Below, one piece after another: positions 25,319 to 35,566 of a DNA stretch of 44,310 nt (position 1 is its first letter; each line of letters opens with the position of its first letter). This DNA comes from an uncultured Pseudomonadota bacterium. GTDB taxonomy: Bacteria > Pseudomonadota > Gammaproteobacteria > Steroidobacterales > Steroidobacteraceae. The stretch spans positions 1 through 44,310 of the forward strand of contig CAILZL010000030.1 of NCBI GenBank assembly GCA_903838705.1, written 5' to 3'. The notes below the pieces were generated by a model that saw nothing but the letters and a program-made list of their open reading frames with translations, made no database searches and had not been told where the DNA came from. Made by a program: the position numbers and the translations under genes.

Positions 25319-25896
25319 TCGTGAATGAAGTGGTGCCATTCTGGGTATATCCCCTAGCAGGTGCGGCTGTTCTGATAGCTGCACTGGTTGCGGGCGTGCG
25401 GGCATATCTGGCCCGTCGCTTTACCCGTCGTAATGAGGATCGCATCAATTCAATTGCTTTTGAAATGCTGCGCAACATACTGATACCAAACGGTAACGGC
25501 GGGCAGATTCATGTCAACTACTTACTGCTTACCGAGCGTGGACTGCTGGTGCTGGATCTGTTTGATGTACCGGGCGCTGTGTTCGGTGGCGATCAGATGT
25601 TCCAGTGGACTGCTATCGGACGCAAACTCCGTTTTACCTTTGCCAATCCACAGGCAATCCTGTACGACCGCATGGCCGCAGTAAAACTGTTGGCCGGGGA
25701 AGTGCCGGTAGAGGGGCGACTGGTGTTCACTCAGCGGGGTGATTTCCCCAAGGGCAAGCCGAAGTATGTTGTCCGCATTGATCAGCTCACTTCGGATTTT
25801 CCGGTCATTGATCGCTCACGAAGTAATGTGGCTGCCGCGTTCGCCGATGTCTGGCAGAACATCAAGGGCGAGTCCAGACCAAATCTTTACGGCTAG
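25315..25896 (+). CDS. Small membrane protein with NERD-like domain
   Basis: 193 residues if the TTG at 25315 is used, or 191 from the GTG at 25321; the TTG overlaps the thrC stop. One transmembrane helix (about 9-29, PFWVYPLAGAAVLIAALVAG), then a basic stretch ARRFTRRNEDR. The soluble part (about 40-185) shows the NERD-type core: VNYLLLTERGLLVLDLFDVPGAVFGGD, then QFQW-like FQWTAIGRKLRF and YDRMAAVKLLAGEVPVEGRLVFTQRGDF. NERD is a nuclease-related fold, but no activity can be assured here. Its place behind thrC is probably a matter of shared transcription rather than pathway. Confidence 0.7.
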   Translation: MIVNEVVPFWVYPLAGAAVLIAALVAGVRAYLARRFTRRNEDRINSIAFEMLRNILIPNGNGGQIHVNYLLLTERGLLVLDLFDVPGAVFGGDQMFQWTAIGRKLRFTFANPQAILYDRMAAVKLLAGEVPVEGRLVFTQRGDFPKGKPKYVVRIDQLTSDFPVIDRSRSNVAAAFADVWQNIKGESRPNLYG

Positions 25897-25909
25897 AAAA
25901 ACAGGTTGA

Positions 25910-26695
25910 TCAATCAGGCCAGTTAAACAGTTTTCGCGTGTTGGTCGCAGTGGCTGTCGCCAGCACTTCTACTGACTCATTTCGGCAAGCTGCAAGCTCA
26001 TTCAATACCACCGGCAAATACATTGGCTCATTGCGATGCGACCTCGGTCTGGGCTTCAGATTGCGCGGTATCAGGTATGGTGCATCTGTTTCAATCAGTA
26101 GCCGATCCAGGGGAATGTCCAGCACTGCCTCACGTAATGACTGACCACGGCGCTCATCGCAGATCCATCCTGTGATGCCGATATATAAACCCATTTCGAC
26201 ATATTTTCGTACCTGTTCGACAGTGCCGGTGAAGCAGTGCGCTACCCCGCCGGTTATCTGCGGCAGGTAGTCGTTCAGAATTGCGACGAAAGCATCATGA
26301 ACATCGCGTTCGTGCAGGAATACTGGTTTGCCGGTTTCCACCGCCAGTTGTAGCTGCCAGCGAAATGCCTGTTCCTGCTGATCCGCTGTGGAAAAATTCC
26401 GATAGTAATCCAGCCCGCATTCACCCACTGCAATCACTTCTGGTTCAGCCAGCAACGCGCGCAGGGCTGGTAAATCTGATTCAGTCATATCCTTCGCATG
26501 ATGCGGATGAACCCCAGCCGTCGCACGCAGACGATGCGGGTCTTTTCTGGCTAACTGCCATGCTTCACGACTATGTAAAAGATCACTGCCCGTGATCAGC
26601 ATATGACTGACACCGACTCTCGCTGCGTGGTCTAGCAGTTCATGGCGATCATGGTCGAAACTGTCATGAGTAAGATTCAGGCCGATGTCGATCAA
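25910..26695 (-). CDS. tatD: TatD-family metal-dependent DNase
   Basis: 261 residues from a TTG at 26695, supported by AAGGA seven bases upstream. An upstream extension to 26884 would overlap the divergent gene and does not look like TatD. The product begins IDIGLNLTHDSFDHDR, as in E. coli TatD (an IDIG-NLT start rather than the DSHCH of YcfH). It keeps ITGSDL, TAGVHPHHA, VAVGECGLDYYRNFS (E ligand), FLHERD, HCFTG and LIETDAPYL (D ligand). TatD is a TIM-barrel 3'-5' exonuclease with roles in DNA repair and fragmentation. It is convergent with the NERD gene, 13 bp apart. Confidence 0.92.
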   Translation of the reverse strand: MIDIGLNLTHDSFDHDRHELLDHAARVGVSHMLITGSDLLHSREAWQLARKDPHRLRATAGVHPHHAKDMTESDLPALRALLAEPEVIAVGECGLDYYRNFSTADQQEQAFRWQLQLAVETGKPVFLHERDVHDAFVAILNDYLPQITGGVAHCFTGTVEQVRKYVEMGLYIGITGWICDERRGQSLREAVLDIPLDRLLIETDAPYLIPRNLKPRPRSHRNEPMYLPVVLNELAACRNESVEVLATATATNTRKLFNWPD

Positions 26696-26799
26696 GTGAA
26701 GGTCCTTTGCATAAGGCTGTGTTAACAATTTACCAGCATGATTGTAATGCCAAATGTAATGCGCAATGATCCGGTCTGCTAAGCAAATCCGAGTCAGGC

Positions 26800-27558
26800 A
26801 TGAGTGTGTTCCGGCAATGTCATCCCGTATTGAAGACAGCGATCCTAATGTCAGGGTGGCTGGGGTGCTTGCCCGCGTGGTCATTGGATGAACGACTCAG
26901 AGATCTGTCAGGCAGGGTTGAGTATGCTTTTTATGCTGAGGATAGTCGCGCCTTGCAAAGAGATCTGCAGGCACTGGCTGCGCTAGAGATCAATGATGAC
27001 TCTGCTCTACTGCAGCAGAACCAGCTGGATTATGGTCGATGGAAACTGGTGCAATTACAAAGTCAGATTAACAGTGTGCAGGCGCAACAGCTGGCAGAGG
27101 ACTGTGTTGACAGCAATTTACCCGCAAACTCCACCGGCACTACGGCTGCTCTTCATTTCGCATTGCATGCCGCCTGCCTGTCAGAGCTGGCGCAACTTCG
27201 ACCCGTGCGCAGTGTTCTGTACAGACGCGAGCGTGATTCAGCATTCAGTCAGGCATTGAAACTGGATGCCAGGTCGATTCAGGTCAGGCTGGTGGGTGCC
27301 TCGCTGAAATACAGCAACAAAGAGCTATTGGACAGTGCTGAATTGAAAACGCTGGTCGCAGCCTACGATAAAGCTGCGTCAGGTGAGCTCACTGATAATC
27401 TGCTCTGGGGGCAGGCTGAGGCCTGTTTCCTGCTGGGTCAGGTGGAAATGGCGAAAGGTAACGTTCTGGCGGCGCGTGATGCGCTGGAGCGTGCCATCCT
27501 GCTGGCACCCGAGTATCCCGCAGCACAAGCATTGTTGCGCAGTCTCACGGTAAAATGA
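26800..27558 (+). CDS. Exported TPR protein of unknown function
   Basis: 252 residues. A signal-like N terminus (TAILMSGWLGCLPAWS, about 12-28) precedes LDERLRDLSGRVEYAFYAED. The rest is alpha-helical, with at least one clear TPR-like unit near the C terminus (CFLLGQVEMAKGNVLAARDA, LERAILLAPEYPAAQALL). ATG at 26800, 104 bp from the divergent tatD. Its last codons overlap the next gene's start by 4 bp (ATGA), so the two are made together. No closer family recognised. Confidence 0.72.
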   Translation: MSVFRQCHPVLKTAILMSGWLGCLPAWSLDERLRDLSGRVEYAFYAEDSRALQRDLQALAALEINDDSALLQQNQLDYGRWKLVQLQSQINSVQAQQLAEDCVDSNLPANSTGTTAALHFALHAACLSELAQLRPVRSVLYRRERDSAFSQALKLDARSIQVRLVGASLKYSNKELLDSAELKTLVAAYDKAASGELTDNLLWGQAEACFLLGQVEMAKGNVLAARDALERAILLAPEYPAAQALLRSLTVK

Positions 27559-28307
27559 GCAGTATGGACAATTCCAGCTTATATCAACAGTTGCCGCTTC
27601 TTGTTGAGCATGACGATACTGCATGGCAGGTGAGGGTCAGTCACCGGACGCGCCGTCTGTCGGTCCGGGTCTATCCTGCGGGCAGGGTGGTGGTGGTGGT
27701 TCCTAAATACACATCACCACGGCTGATCCAGCAATTTGTCAGCAAGCATCGTGACTGGATAAGAACCCGGGTGCGTGAGTGCACAGACAGGCAACTGGCG
27801 CTTATTCCACCTTCTGAACTTTTGTTGCCCTCGCTAGAAAGGGTGATGCAGATTGAATACCGGCAGGAAACCGGATTCACACGACTAAGCACTCTCGGCC
27901 AATCCCAGTTGCTTTTGCGCGGCGCGATTACCGAAGCAAAGATATGGTCACGCATGCTGCTTGGCTGGCTGAATGATCTTGCTCATCAGGAATTTGAGAA
28001 GCGCTTGAGGCATCTGGCAGAGGTTCATGACTTTAAGTTTGACCGCCTGCAGATTCGACGGCAACGAACCCGCTGGGGCAGTTGTTCTTCTTCTGGAACC
28101 ATCAGCCTGAATGTATGTGCACTATTCCTGCGGCCGGAAGTGTTGCGTTACCTGATGATTCACGAGCTATGTCATACCCGTCACATGAATCACTCGAAAC
28201 AGTTCTGGAATCTGGTGCAGGCTTGTGAACCGGGTTACCGCGAACTCGACAAGGAACTCAGTAAAGCCTGGAAACAGGTGCCGGCCTGGATTCTGATCAG
28301 CAAATAG
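27555..28307 (+). CDS. YgjP/DUF45-type zinc metallopeptidase
   Basis: A 250-residue cytoplasmic protein. The first half is beta-rich (VRVSHRTRRLSVRVYPAGRV, VVVVPKYTSP), followed by the family block RRQRTRWGSCSSSGTISLNV, then VLRYLMIHELCHTRHMNHSKQFW. HELCH (about residues 204-208) is the HExxH zinc motif and the later His in MNHSKQFW is the third ligand. The length fits the family (about 230-250). The biological substrate of YgjP-like proteins is not settled. Overlaps the TPR gene by 4 bp. Confidence 0.88.
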   Translation: MSSMDNSSLYQQLPLLVEHDDTAWQVRVSHRTRRLSVRVYPAGRVVVVVPKYTSPRLIQQFVSKHRDWIRTRVRECTDRQLALIPPSELLLPSLERVMQIEYRQETGFTRLSTLGQSQLLLRGAITEAKIWSRMLLGWLNDLAHQEFEKRLRHLAEVHDFKFDRLQIRRQRTRWGSCSSSGTISLNVCALFLRPEVLRYLMIHELCHTRHMNHSKQFWNLVQACEPGYRELDKELSKAWKQVPAWILISK

Positions 28308-28348
28308 CATCCATCATTAACGCCCATTCACACCTGGCGCATTCACCC

Positions 28349-29209
28349 ATGTCGAAATCCGATAACCCTCTGACACATGCTGCGATTGATATCAGCAATG
28401 AACCTGTGCACTGGGATCTGGGTGATTCCCGAAGCTATGGCGAATATCTGAATCTGGACAAGCTGCTCAGTGCGCAACAGCCCAACACTTTTGAGCATGA
28501 TGAAATGCTGTTCATCATCATCCATCAGGCAAGTGAGCTGTGGATGAAGCTGTGCATTCATGAGCTGACCGCTGCTATCAGGCATATTCAGCGTGATGAG
28601 CTGGGGCCGGTGGATAAGTGTCTGACGCGCATGGCGCGTATTCAGGCACAGCTAACCCAATCCTGGGATGTGCTGGCAACCATGACACCGATGGAATATT
28701 CGGCATTCCGTAATTCGCTTGGCAAGGCATCCGGATTCCAATCGTACCAATACCGCATGCTGGAATTTCTCATTGGCAACAAGAACGCCGGCATGATTGA
28801 GGTTTACAAGCGCAGTCCGGAAACTTATGCATTGCTGCAAAGGGTTTTACAGACACCGGGCTTGTACGATGAAACCCTGGCATTGCTCAGCCGTCGTGGT
28901 TTCGGTATTCCTGCAGAATATCTTGACCGGGACTGGTCGCAGCCGTATCAGGCCAGCAAGCAGGTGGCAGCAGCGTGGCTGGCCGTGTATCACAGTCGTG
29001 AACAACACTGGGATCTGTACGAGCTGGCGGAAAAGCTGGTCGATCTGGATCATCAGTTTCAGTTGTGGCGCTTCAGTCATATGAAAACAGTTGAACGCAT
29101 CATTGGCTACAAGCGCGGAACAGGGGGCACCAGCGGTGTCAGTTACCTCAATAAGGCGCTGGAGCTACGTTTTTTCCCTGAACTGTGGTCGGTCAGAACT
29201 TCAATGTAA
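28349..29209 (+). CDS. kynA: Tryptophan 2,3-dioxygenase
   Basis: 286 residues, the usual bacterial size. Recognisable blocks are SYGEYLNLDKLLSAQQP, HDEMLFIIIHQASELWMK (substrate region), SGFQSYQYRMLEFLIGNK, WRFSHMKTVERIIGYKRGTG (with the proximal haem His in FSHMKTVERIIG) and GTSGVSYL. The heme enzyme opens the indole ring of tryptophan to N-formylkynurenine, the first step of the kynurenine pathway. No kynurenine formamidase or kynureninase gene is adjacent in this window. It ends 9 bp inside the convergent msrQ. Confidence 0.95.
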   Translation: MSKSDNPLTHAAIDISNEPVHWDLGDSRSYGEYLNLDKLLSAQQPNTFEHDEMLFIIIHQASELWMKLCIHELTAAIRHIQRDELGPVDKCLTRMARIQAQLTQSWDVLATMTPMEYSAFRNSLGKASGFQSYQYRMLEFLIGNKNAGMIEVYKRSPETYALLQRVLQTPGLYDETLALLSRRGFGIPAEYLDRDWSQPYQASKQVAAAWLAVYHSREQHWDLYELAEKLVDLDHQFQLWRFSHMKTVERIIGYKRGTGGTSGVSYLNKALELRFFPELWSVRTSM

Positions 29210-29893
29210 TGAGGTTGGCTGGATTGCAGCTGCCTGCTTTCGCTTGCTTGCCCGCCAGTAACGATATCCAAGCAGAAAGGCTGTGATCGCAGCGTAGATC
29301 AGTGGCTCGGTTACGTCCTTTTTCACCAGCCAGTAAAAGTGCCATACACCCAGTGGCACGATTAAGTAAATCAACCGATGCAATTTGTGCCAGCGTGTAC
29401 CCAGGCGGCGCATCATTTTGTTGGTAGAGGTCACTGCCAGCGGAATAAGTAGCAGTAAAGCCGCCACGCCGATGGTGATAAAGGGTCGCTTGGCAATATC
29501 TGCACCAATACCCGCCCAGTAGAAGCCCTGATCCAGCGACAGCCAGATCAGGAAGTGCAGCAGCACATAGGTAAAACCGAATAAACCGAGCATGCGCCTG
29601 AAATTCAGCAACCATGCCTGGCCGGTAATAAACCGTACGGGTGTCACTGCCAGTGTGATCACCAGAAAGCGTAATGCCCATTCGCCCTGTTCATGCAGCA
29701 ATCTTGCGATTGGATCGGCGCTTCTGGAGAACTTCCAGAAACTGATTGAGGATACGATCAGCTCGCTCACGCTTGAGTTGAAACTGTTGGCAACCAGTGC
29801 GGCCAGACTGTGAATGGCCGGCAGTGCAGGTATTACACACAACAGGAATAGTGCGGGCTTGTAGAACCGTCGAATCGCTTTCTGTGAAGGCAT
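29201..29893 (-). CDS. msrQ: MsrQ heme-binding membrane subunit
   Basis: 230 residues with about six membrane helices (FYKPALFLLCVIPALPAI, WALRFLVITLAVTP, MLGLFGFTYVLLHFLIWLS, FITIGVAALLLLIPLAVTS, LHRLIYLIVPLGVWHFYWLV). Histidines in YVLLHFL, WHKLHRL and GVWHFYW are the expected heme ligands of the YedZ/FRD family. It passes electrons from the quinone pool or a flavin source to MsrP for repair of oxidised periplasmic methionines. Its ATG overlaps the msrP stop (TGATG). Confidence 0.93.
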   Translation of the reverse strand: MPSQKAIRRFYKPALFLLCVIPALPAIHSLAALVANSFNSSVSELIVSSISFWKFSRSADPIARLLHEQGEWALRFLVITLAVTPVRFITGQAWLLNFRRMLGLFGFTYVLLHFLIWLSLDQGFYWAGIGADIAKRPFITIGVAALLLLIPLAVTSTNKMMRRLGTRWHKLHRLIYLIVPLGVWHFYWLVKKDVTEPLIYAAITAFLLGYRYWRASKRKQAAAIQPTSLH

Positions 29894-30861
29894 CAGAAGT
29901 ACTTCTTCAGATCCATACCTTTGTACAGGCTGGCAACTTGGGTTTCATAACCATTGAACATCAGGGTTTCCTGGCGTGCATTGAACAGACCGCCGCCTGC
30001 ACCGATACGACGTTCACGCGCCTGACTCCAGCGCGGATGATCCACGGATGGATTCACGTTGGAATAAAAACCATACTCACTTGGCGCAGTAATGTTCCAG
30101 GTCGAAGGCGGTTGTTTTTCCACGAAACTGATTTCGACAATAGACTTGATGTTCTTGAAGCCGTATTTCCAGGGTGTCATCAGGCGCAGCGGTGCGCCAT
30201 TCTGGTTGGGCAGTGTCTTGCCATACAGGCCTACAATCATCAGGCTCAGCGGGTGCATGGCTTCATCAATTCTCAGGCCTTCCACATAAGGCCAGTCCAG
30301 TGTACCGGATCGCTGTCCGATCATTTCCGATGGACGCACGATGGTCTTGAACGCAACATACTTGGCTTTTGAATTCGGTTTGAATCGTGCCAGCAGGTCT
30401 TTCAGTGGAAAACCAACCCATGGAATGACCATTGACCATGCTTCCACGCAACGGAAGCGATAGATTCGCTCTTCCAGTGCGTGTGGTTTGAGAATGTCTT
30501 CAAGAGTGAAAGTACCTTTCACATCGCACTCGCCGCCGATCTTGACGCTCCAGGGTGTGGGTTTGAAGCTGCCTGAATTGCGTGCAGGGTCTTCCTTGTT
30601 GGTGCCGAATTCATAGAAGTTGTTGTAGCTGGTAATTTCTTCGTAGGTGTTAGGTTTGTCAGTCACACTGAATCCCGGATTCTTTGTGTAATTGAGCTTC
30701 TGGGTTTCAGCAGCTTCTGCCTGCCAGCTTGCCGGAATCACCAGACCAGCAGCCACGGCTGCTTTGAGCAGATCACGCCGATTCAGATAGGCGGATTCCG
30801 GGGTAATTTCAGAAGGCAGTATGCATGCGCAATCTTCTGGCTTATGGCGATTGATTAACAT
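29893..30861 (-). CDS. msrP: MsrP periplasmic methionine-sulfoxide reductase, catalytic subunit
   Basis: 322 residues. A Tat-type signal with the arginine pair in NRRDLLKAAVAAGLVIPASW (R28-R29) implies export after cofactor insertion. The molybdopterin-binding cysteine is C138 in RFRCVEAWSM. Other conserved blocks are WVGFPLKDLL, DWPYVEGLRIDEAMHPL, NGAPLRLMTPWKYGFK and the C-terminal ERRIG. GAGGA lies seven bases before the ATG. Together with MsrQ it reduces protein methionine sulfoxide in the envelope. First gene of the msrPQ operon. Confidence 0.95.
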   Translation of the reverse strand: MLINRHKPEDCACILPSEITPESAYLNRRDLLKAAVAAGLVIPASWQAEAAETQKLNYTKNPGFSVTDKPNTYEEITSYNNFYEFGTNKEDPARNSGSFKPTPWSVKIGGECDVKGTFTLEDILKPHALEERIYRFRCVEAWSMVIPWVGFPLKDLLARFKPNSKAKYVAFKTIVRPSEMIGQRSGTLDWPYVEGLRIDEAMHPLSLMIVGLYGKTLPNQNGAPLRLMTPWKYGFKNIKSIVEISFVEKQPPSTWNITAPSEYGFYSNVNPSVDHPRWSQARERRIGAGGGLFNARQETLMFNGYETQVASLYKGMDLKKYF

Positions 30862-31002
30862 GTACTTATCCTCACCAAATGGTTGGCGACATCGATGCAG
30901 CGAATATCAGGATTGCTGATGTCTGGCGAACTGTCACGCACCTGATTGTATTACAAACCCAGCAGTGTGCAGCATGTGTTCTGTATCCATCCATCGGCAT
31001 GG

Positions 31003-33687
<2,685 letters not shown>

Positions 33688-33717
33688 GTGCCACCTTGGC
33701 TAGCTGCTATTGTGGTG

Positions 33718-33746
33718 CCTGAAGTTCAGTTTAACGCAACTTCAGG
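33718..33746 (-). promoter_or_regulatory. Palindromic operator candidate of acnA
   Basis: CCTGAAGTT / AACTTCAGG, 9-bp perfect arms with an 11-bp spacer. It begins 3 bp downstream of the predicted -10 box, so it covers the expected transcription start and lies 31 bp before the acnA ATG. This is a classic position for a repressor site. If transcribed, it could also form a hairpin in the leader. Confidence 0.55.
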
Positions 33747-33749
33747 TGG

Positions 33750-33779
33750 TTTATTCTCAGTCTCTTCAAATATCGTCAA
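33750..33779 (-). promoter_or_regulatory. Sigma70-like promoter of acnA
   Basis: On the minus strand: TTGACG (33779-33774; 5 of 6 matches to the -35 consensus), 18 bp spacer, AATAAA (33755-33750; 4 of 6 matches to the -10 consensus). It points towards acnA, whose ATG is 63 bp beyond the -10 box. Confidence 0.6.
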
Positions 33780-34165
33780 TCAAAAGGCGAGGTGTTGTGG
33801 CTATCATTAACTTACCCGGTTGGACCAATTCTGTAGATTATGGTTCTCAATAAATTAAAAGCTCGATATGAGTTGCCAATAATATTTGTTGGGAATCTCA
33901 TTGAATAATTTAGATATGGGTTTGATAGAAGATTAGCGGAGTGGCTACTCTTCGATCTGGATGAAACCGGAGTTGCTATGTGAGAATTCAGGTGGCAAGT
34001 AGTGATTAAGTTTTGACAAAGAATGGTTGATGACATGAGCAAGGCATAAGCTAGTAAGAACTTGGTGATCTGATTCACATAATTAGTGTTAATTTCTTAA
34101 TTTTTATAATGAATGAGTCAACATACTAACCTGTTATTAATCCACTAAATTTAAAACAGCAGGCG

Positions 34166-34399
34166 ATGATGGCAAAAAACGAAACACAGCAGCGCGACAT
34201 TACCGCTGATTACTGGAGGGCGTACTTCGAGTGGCGCTCGCAGTATGGGCTGGGCGATGAATGCATGCGGGAGTTGATTGCTGCAATCCGGGTTGAAGCG
34301 GAACAGGCAAGCATTGAGTCAGATCAGCAGGCACGTCTGATCGCCTTGGCAAATATGATTGAAGTTGAGCTCGAAGGGCAGGCCATGCGGGCTGCATGA
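34166..34399 (+). CDS. Small hypothetical acidic protein
   Basis: 77 residues (76 if the second ATG at 34169 is used, which has better spacing to AGG at 34161). It is predicted to be helical and charged: DITADYWRAYFEWRSQYGLG, then ECMRELIAAIRVEAEQASIE and QARLIALANMIEVELEGQAM. No signal peptide, no cysteine pair, no family recognised. It is followed immediately by a hairpin terminator, which supports it as a real single-gene unit. Confidence 0.6.
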   Translation: MMAKNETQQRDITADYWRAYFEWRSQYGLGDECMRELIAAIRVEAEQASIESDQQARLIALANMIEVELEGQAMRAA

Positions 34400-34401
34400 T
34401 C

Positions 34402-34424
34402 TTTTGTCTGCCCGGCAGACAAAA
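34402..34424 (+). terminator. Hairpin terminator after the small hypothetical gene
   Basis: TTTTGTCTG / CAGACAAAA, 9-bp perfect stem, loop CCCGG, 2 bp past the stop codon at 34399. The A/T tract flanks belong to the stem; there is no long T-run after it, so efficiency is uncertain. Confidence 0.6.
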
Positions 34425-34513
34425 ATTTACATTACAAAATTAACAGTTCCCCTGTTTTGAAGTAGGATCAGCCTGCTGGTCGGGTTCCACTTCGCTTTCT
34501 TCAGGGTGATTCT

Positions 34514-34957
34514 ATGAGCTTTCGCGTCAGCCGTTTCACAGTGTTGATAGGGGTTTGCCTAGCAGGGCAGGCCGTAGCGCATCATTCCTTCGCCATGTTT
34601 GATCGTAGCCGAAGTGAAACACTTAATGGCAAGGTTAAAGAACTGGATATCATCAATCCCCACAGCTGGCTTAAAGTGATTGTTAAGGATGCACAGGGAA
34701 AGGAAAGCACCTGGTCGCTTGAGCTGGGTGGGGCCAGTCAACTATCGAGACTGGGCTGGGATAAGTTAATTCATCCGGGTGACAGTGTGACCGTCACCAT
34801 GCATCCGCTCAGGGATGGTTCGTATGGTGGCCAGTTTGTGTCGGTGACACTTCCTGATGGCAAGACACTGAATGATGGCAGGGGACCCGGACAAAATACT
34901 GCCACCCCCGGAGCGACTGCACCGCGTAGTCAGAATACCGGCCCTCAGGGTAGATAA
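34514..34957 (+). CDS. Exported DUF6152-type protein (copy 1)
   Basis: 147 residues. Signal peptide of about 22 residues (FTVLIGVCLAGQAVA) cut before HHSFAMFD, the hallmark start of mature DUF6152 proteins. Then GKVKELDIINPHSWLKVIVK, WSLELGG, HPGDSVTVTMHPLRDGSYGG and a Pro/Gly/Gln-rich tail. Such proteins have an OB-like beta fold and the mature His-His could bind metal at the free N terminus; no function is established. AGGGTG supports the ATG. Two bp separate it from the next gene, so they form an operon. A second member is at 43349-43774. Confidence 0.82.
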   Translation: MSFRVSRFTVLIGVCLAGQAVAHHSFAMFDRSRSETLNGKVKELDIINPHSWLKVIVKDAQGKESTWSLELGGASQLSRLGWDKLIHPGDSVTVTMHPLRDGSYGGQFVSVTLPDGKTLNDGRGPGQNTATPGATAPRSQNTGPQGR

Positions 34958-34959
34958 TC

Positions 34960-35547
34960 ATGCGTATCAACTACCTGTTTTTGCTGGTGACTGGAATTGC
35001 CATTGCGCCTGTTCACGCCGAAAGCAGCTGGCAGGAGTACTCCTATCCGGATTCAGGCGTGGCTTTCCAGTTGCCTGTCGCACCCAAAGTTTCGAACGAC
35101 AAATTAATTCTGCAATCCGGAATTTCAGTACCGACTACCGTTTACTCTGCCAGGCAGGATAATGTTGCCTATTCAGTCATTGTGGCGAATTTTGCCGGCA
35201 CCTCTGTCGAGCCAAGAGCTGTAATTAACGAAACAGAAAAGACTATCAGCGCTACCGGCACAGTCGCCTTTTCGGTAGATGCCAGGGTGGACGGGGAAAT
35301 CGGACGGCAATTGAGCATCAATGCAGCGGATGGCAGCCGAGCCAAGGTGGCCATTTTTTTCACTGGCGATCGTTTATATGAATTGATCGGTCGTACGTTG
35401 CCTCCGGATGCCGCAGCAGGATCAGGTGAGACTATTCGATTCCAGGAATCACTGCGGTTTATCAGCCAGAGTGGCGCAGAATTACGCAAAGGTCGTCCCG
35501 GTGTCAGGGGCGGACCTCCTGGTAACGCAGGCCCGCGCCGACGTTAG
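34960..35547 (+). CDS. Exported protein of unknown function
   Basis: 195 residues. Signal peptide MRINYLFLLVTGIAIAPVHA, then a beta-rich domain: WQEYSYPDSGVAFQLPVAPK, YSARQDNVAYSVIVANF, RQLSINAADGSRAKVAIFFT, GDRLYELIGRTLP. The pattern resembles small periplasmic domains with a Y-P-DSGVAFQLP start as found in several hypothetical exported proteins, but I cannot name a family. The C terminus is basic and Gly/Pro/Arg-rich (RKGRPGVRGGPPG ... RRR). It is expressed with the DUF6152 gene just upstream. Confidence 0.75.
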   Translation: MRINYLFLLVTGIAIAPVHAESSWQEYSYPDSGVAFQLPVAPKVSNDKLILQSGISVPTTVYSARQDNVAYSVIVANFAGTSVEPRAVINETEKTISATGTVAFSVDARVDGEIGRQLSINAADGSRAKVAIFFTGDRLYELIGRTLPPDAAAGSGETIRFQESLRFISQSGAELRKGRPGVRGGPPGNAGPRRR

Positions 35548-35566
35548 TGTAAGTCTCGCGGGTTGT

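Larger units (their letters stand above)
33688..34165. other. AT-rich intergenic region upstream of acnA
   Basis: 478 bp. The first 90 bp hold the acnA leader, promoter and palindrome. The remainder is clearly richer in A+T than its surroundings. An 88-codon minus-strand frame (33812-34078) has no ribosome site or recognisable family. Promoter sequences of the small gene at 34169 are probably in the last 100 bp (TTAATTTTTATAATGAAT). Confidence 0.55.

Noticed and set aside
26696-26884. N-terminal extension of tatD
   Set aside because: It overlaps the divergent gene at 26800 and is unlike TatD, which starts at IDIG-NLT; the TTG at 26695 has a proper ribosome site.
29797-30372. 191-codon plus-strand frame across msrP/msrQ
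   Set aside because: Antisense to two well-supported genes with intact catalytic motifs.
33812-34078. 88-codon minus-strand frame in the AT-rich gap
   Set aside because: No ribosome site or family signature. The hydrophobic start is the only hint, too little to call.
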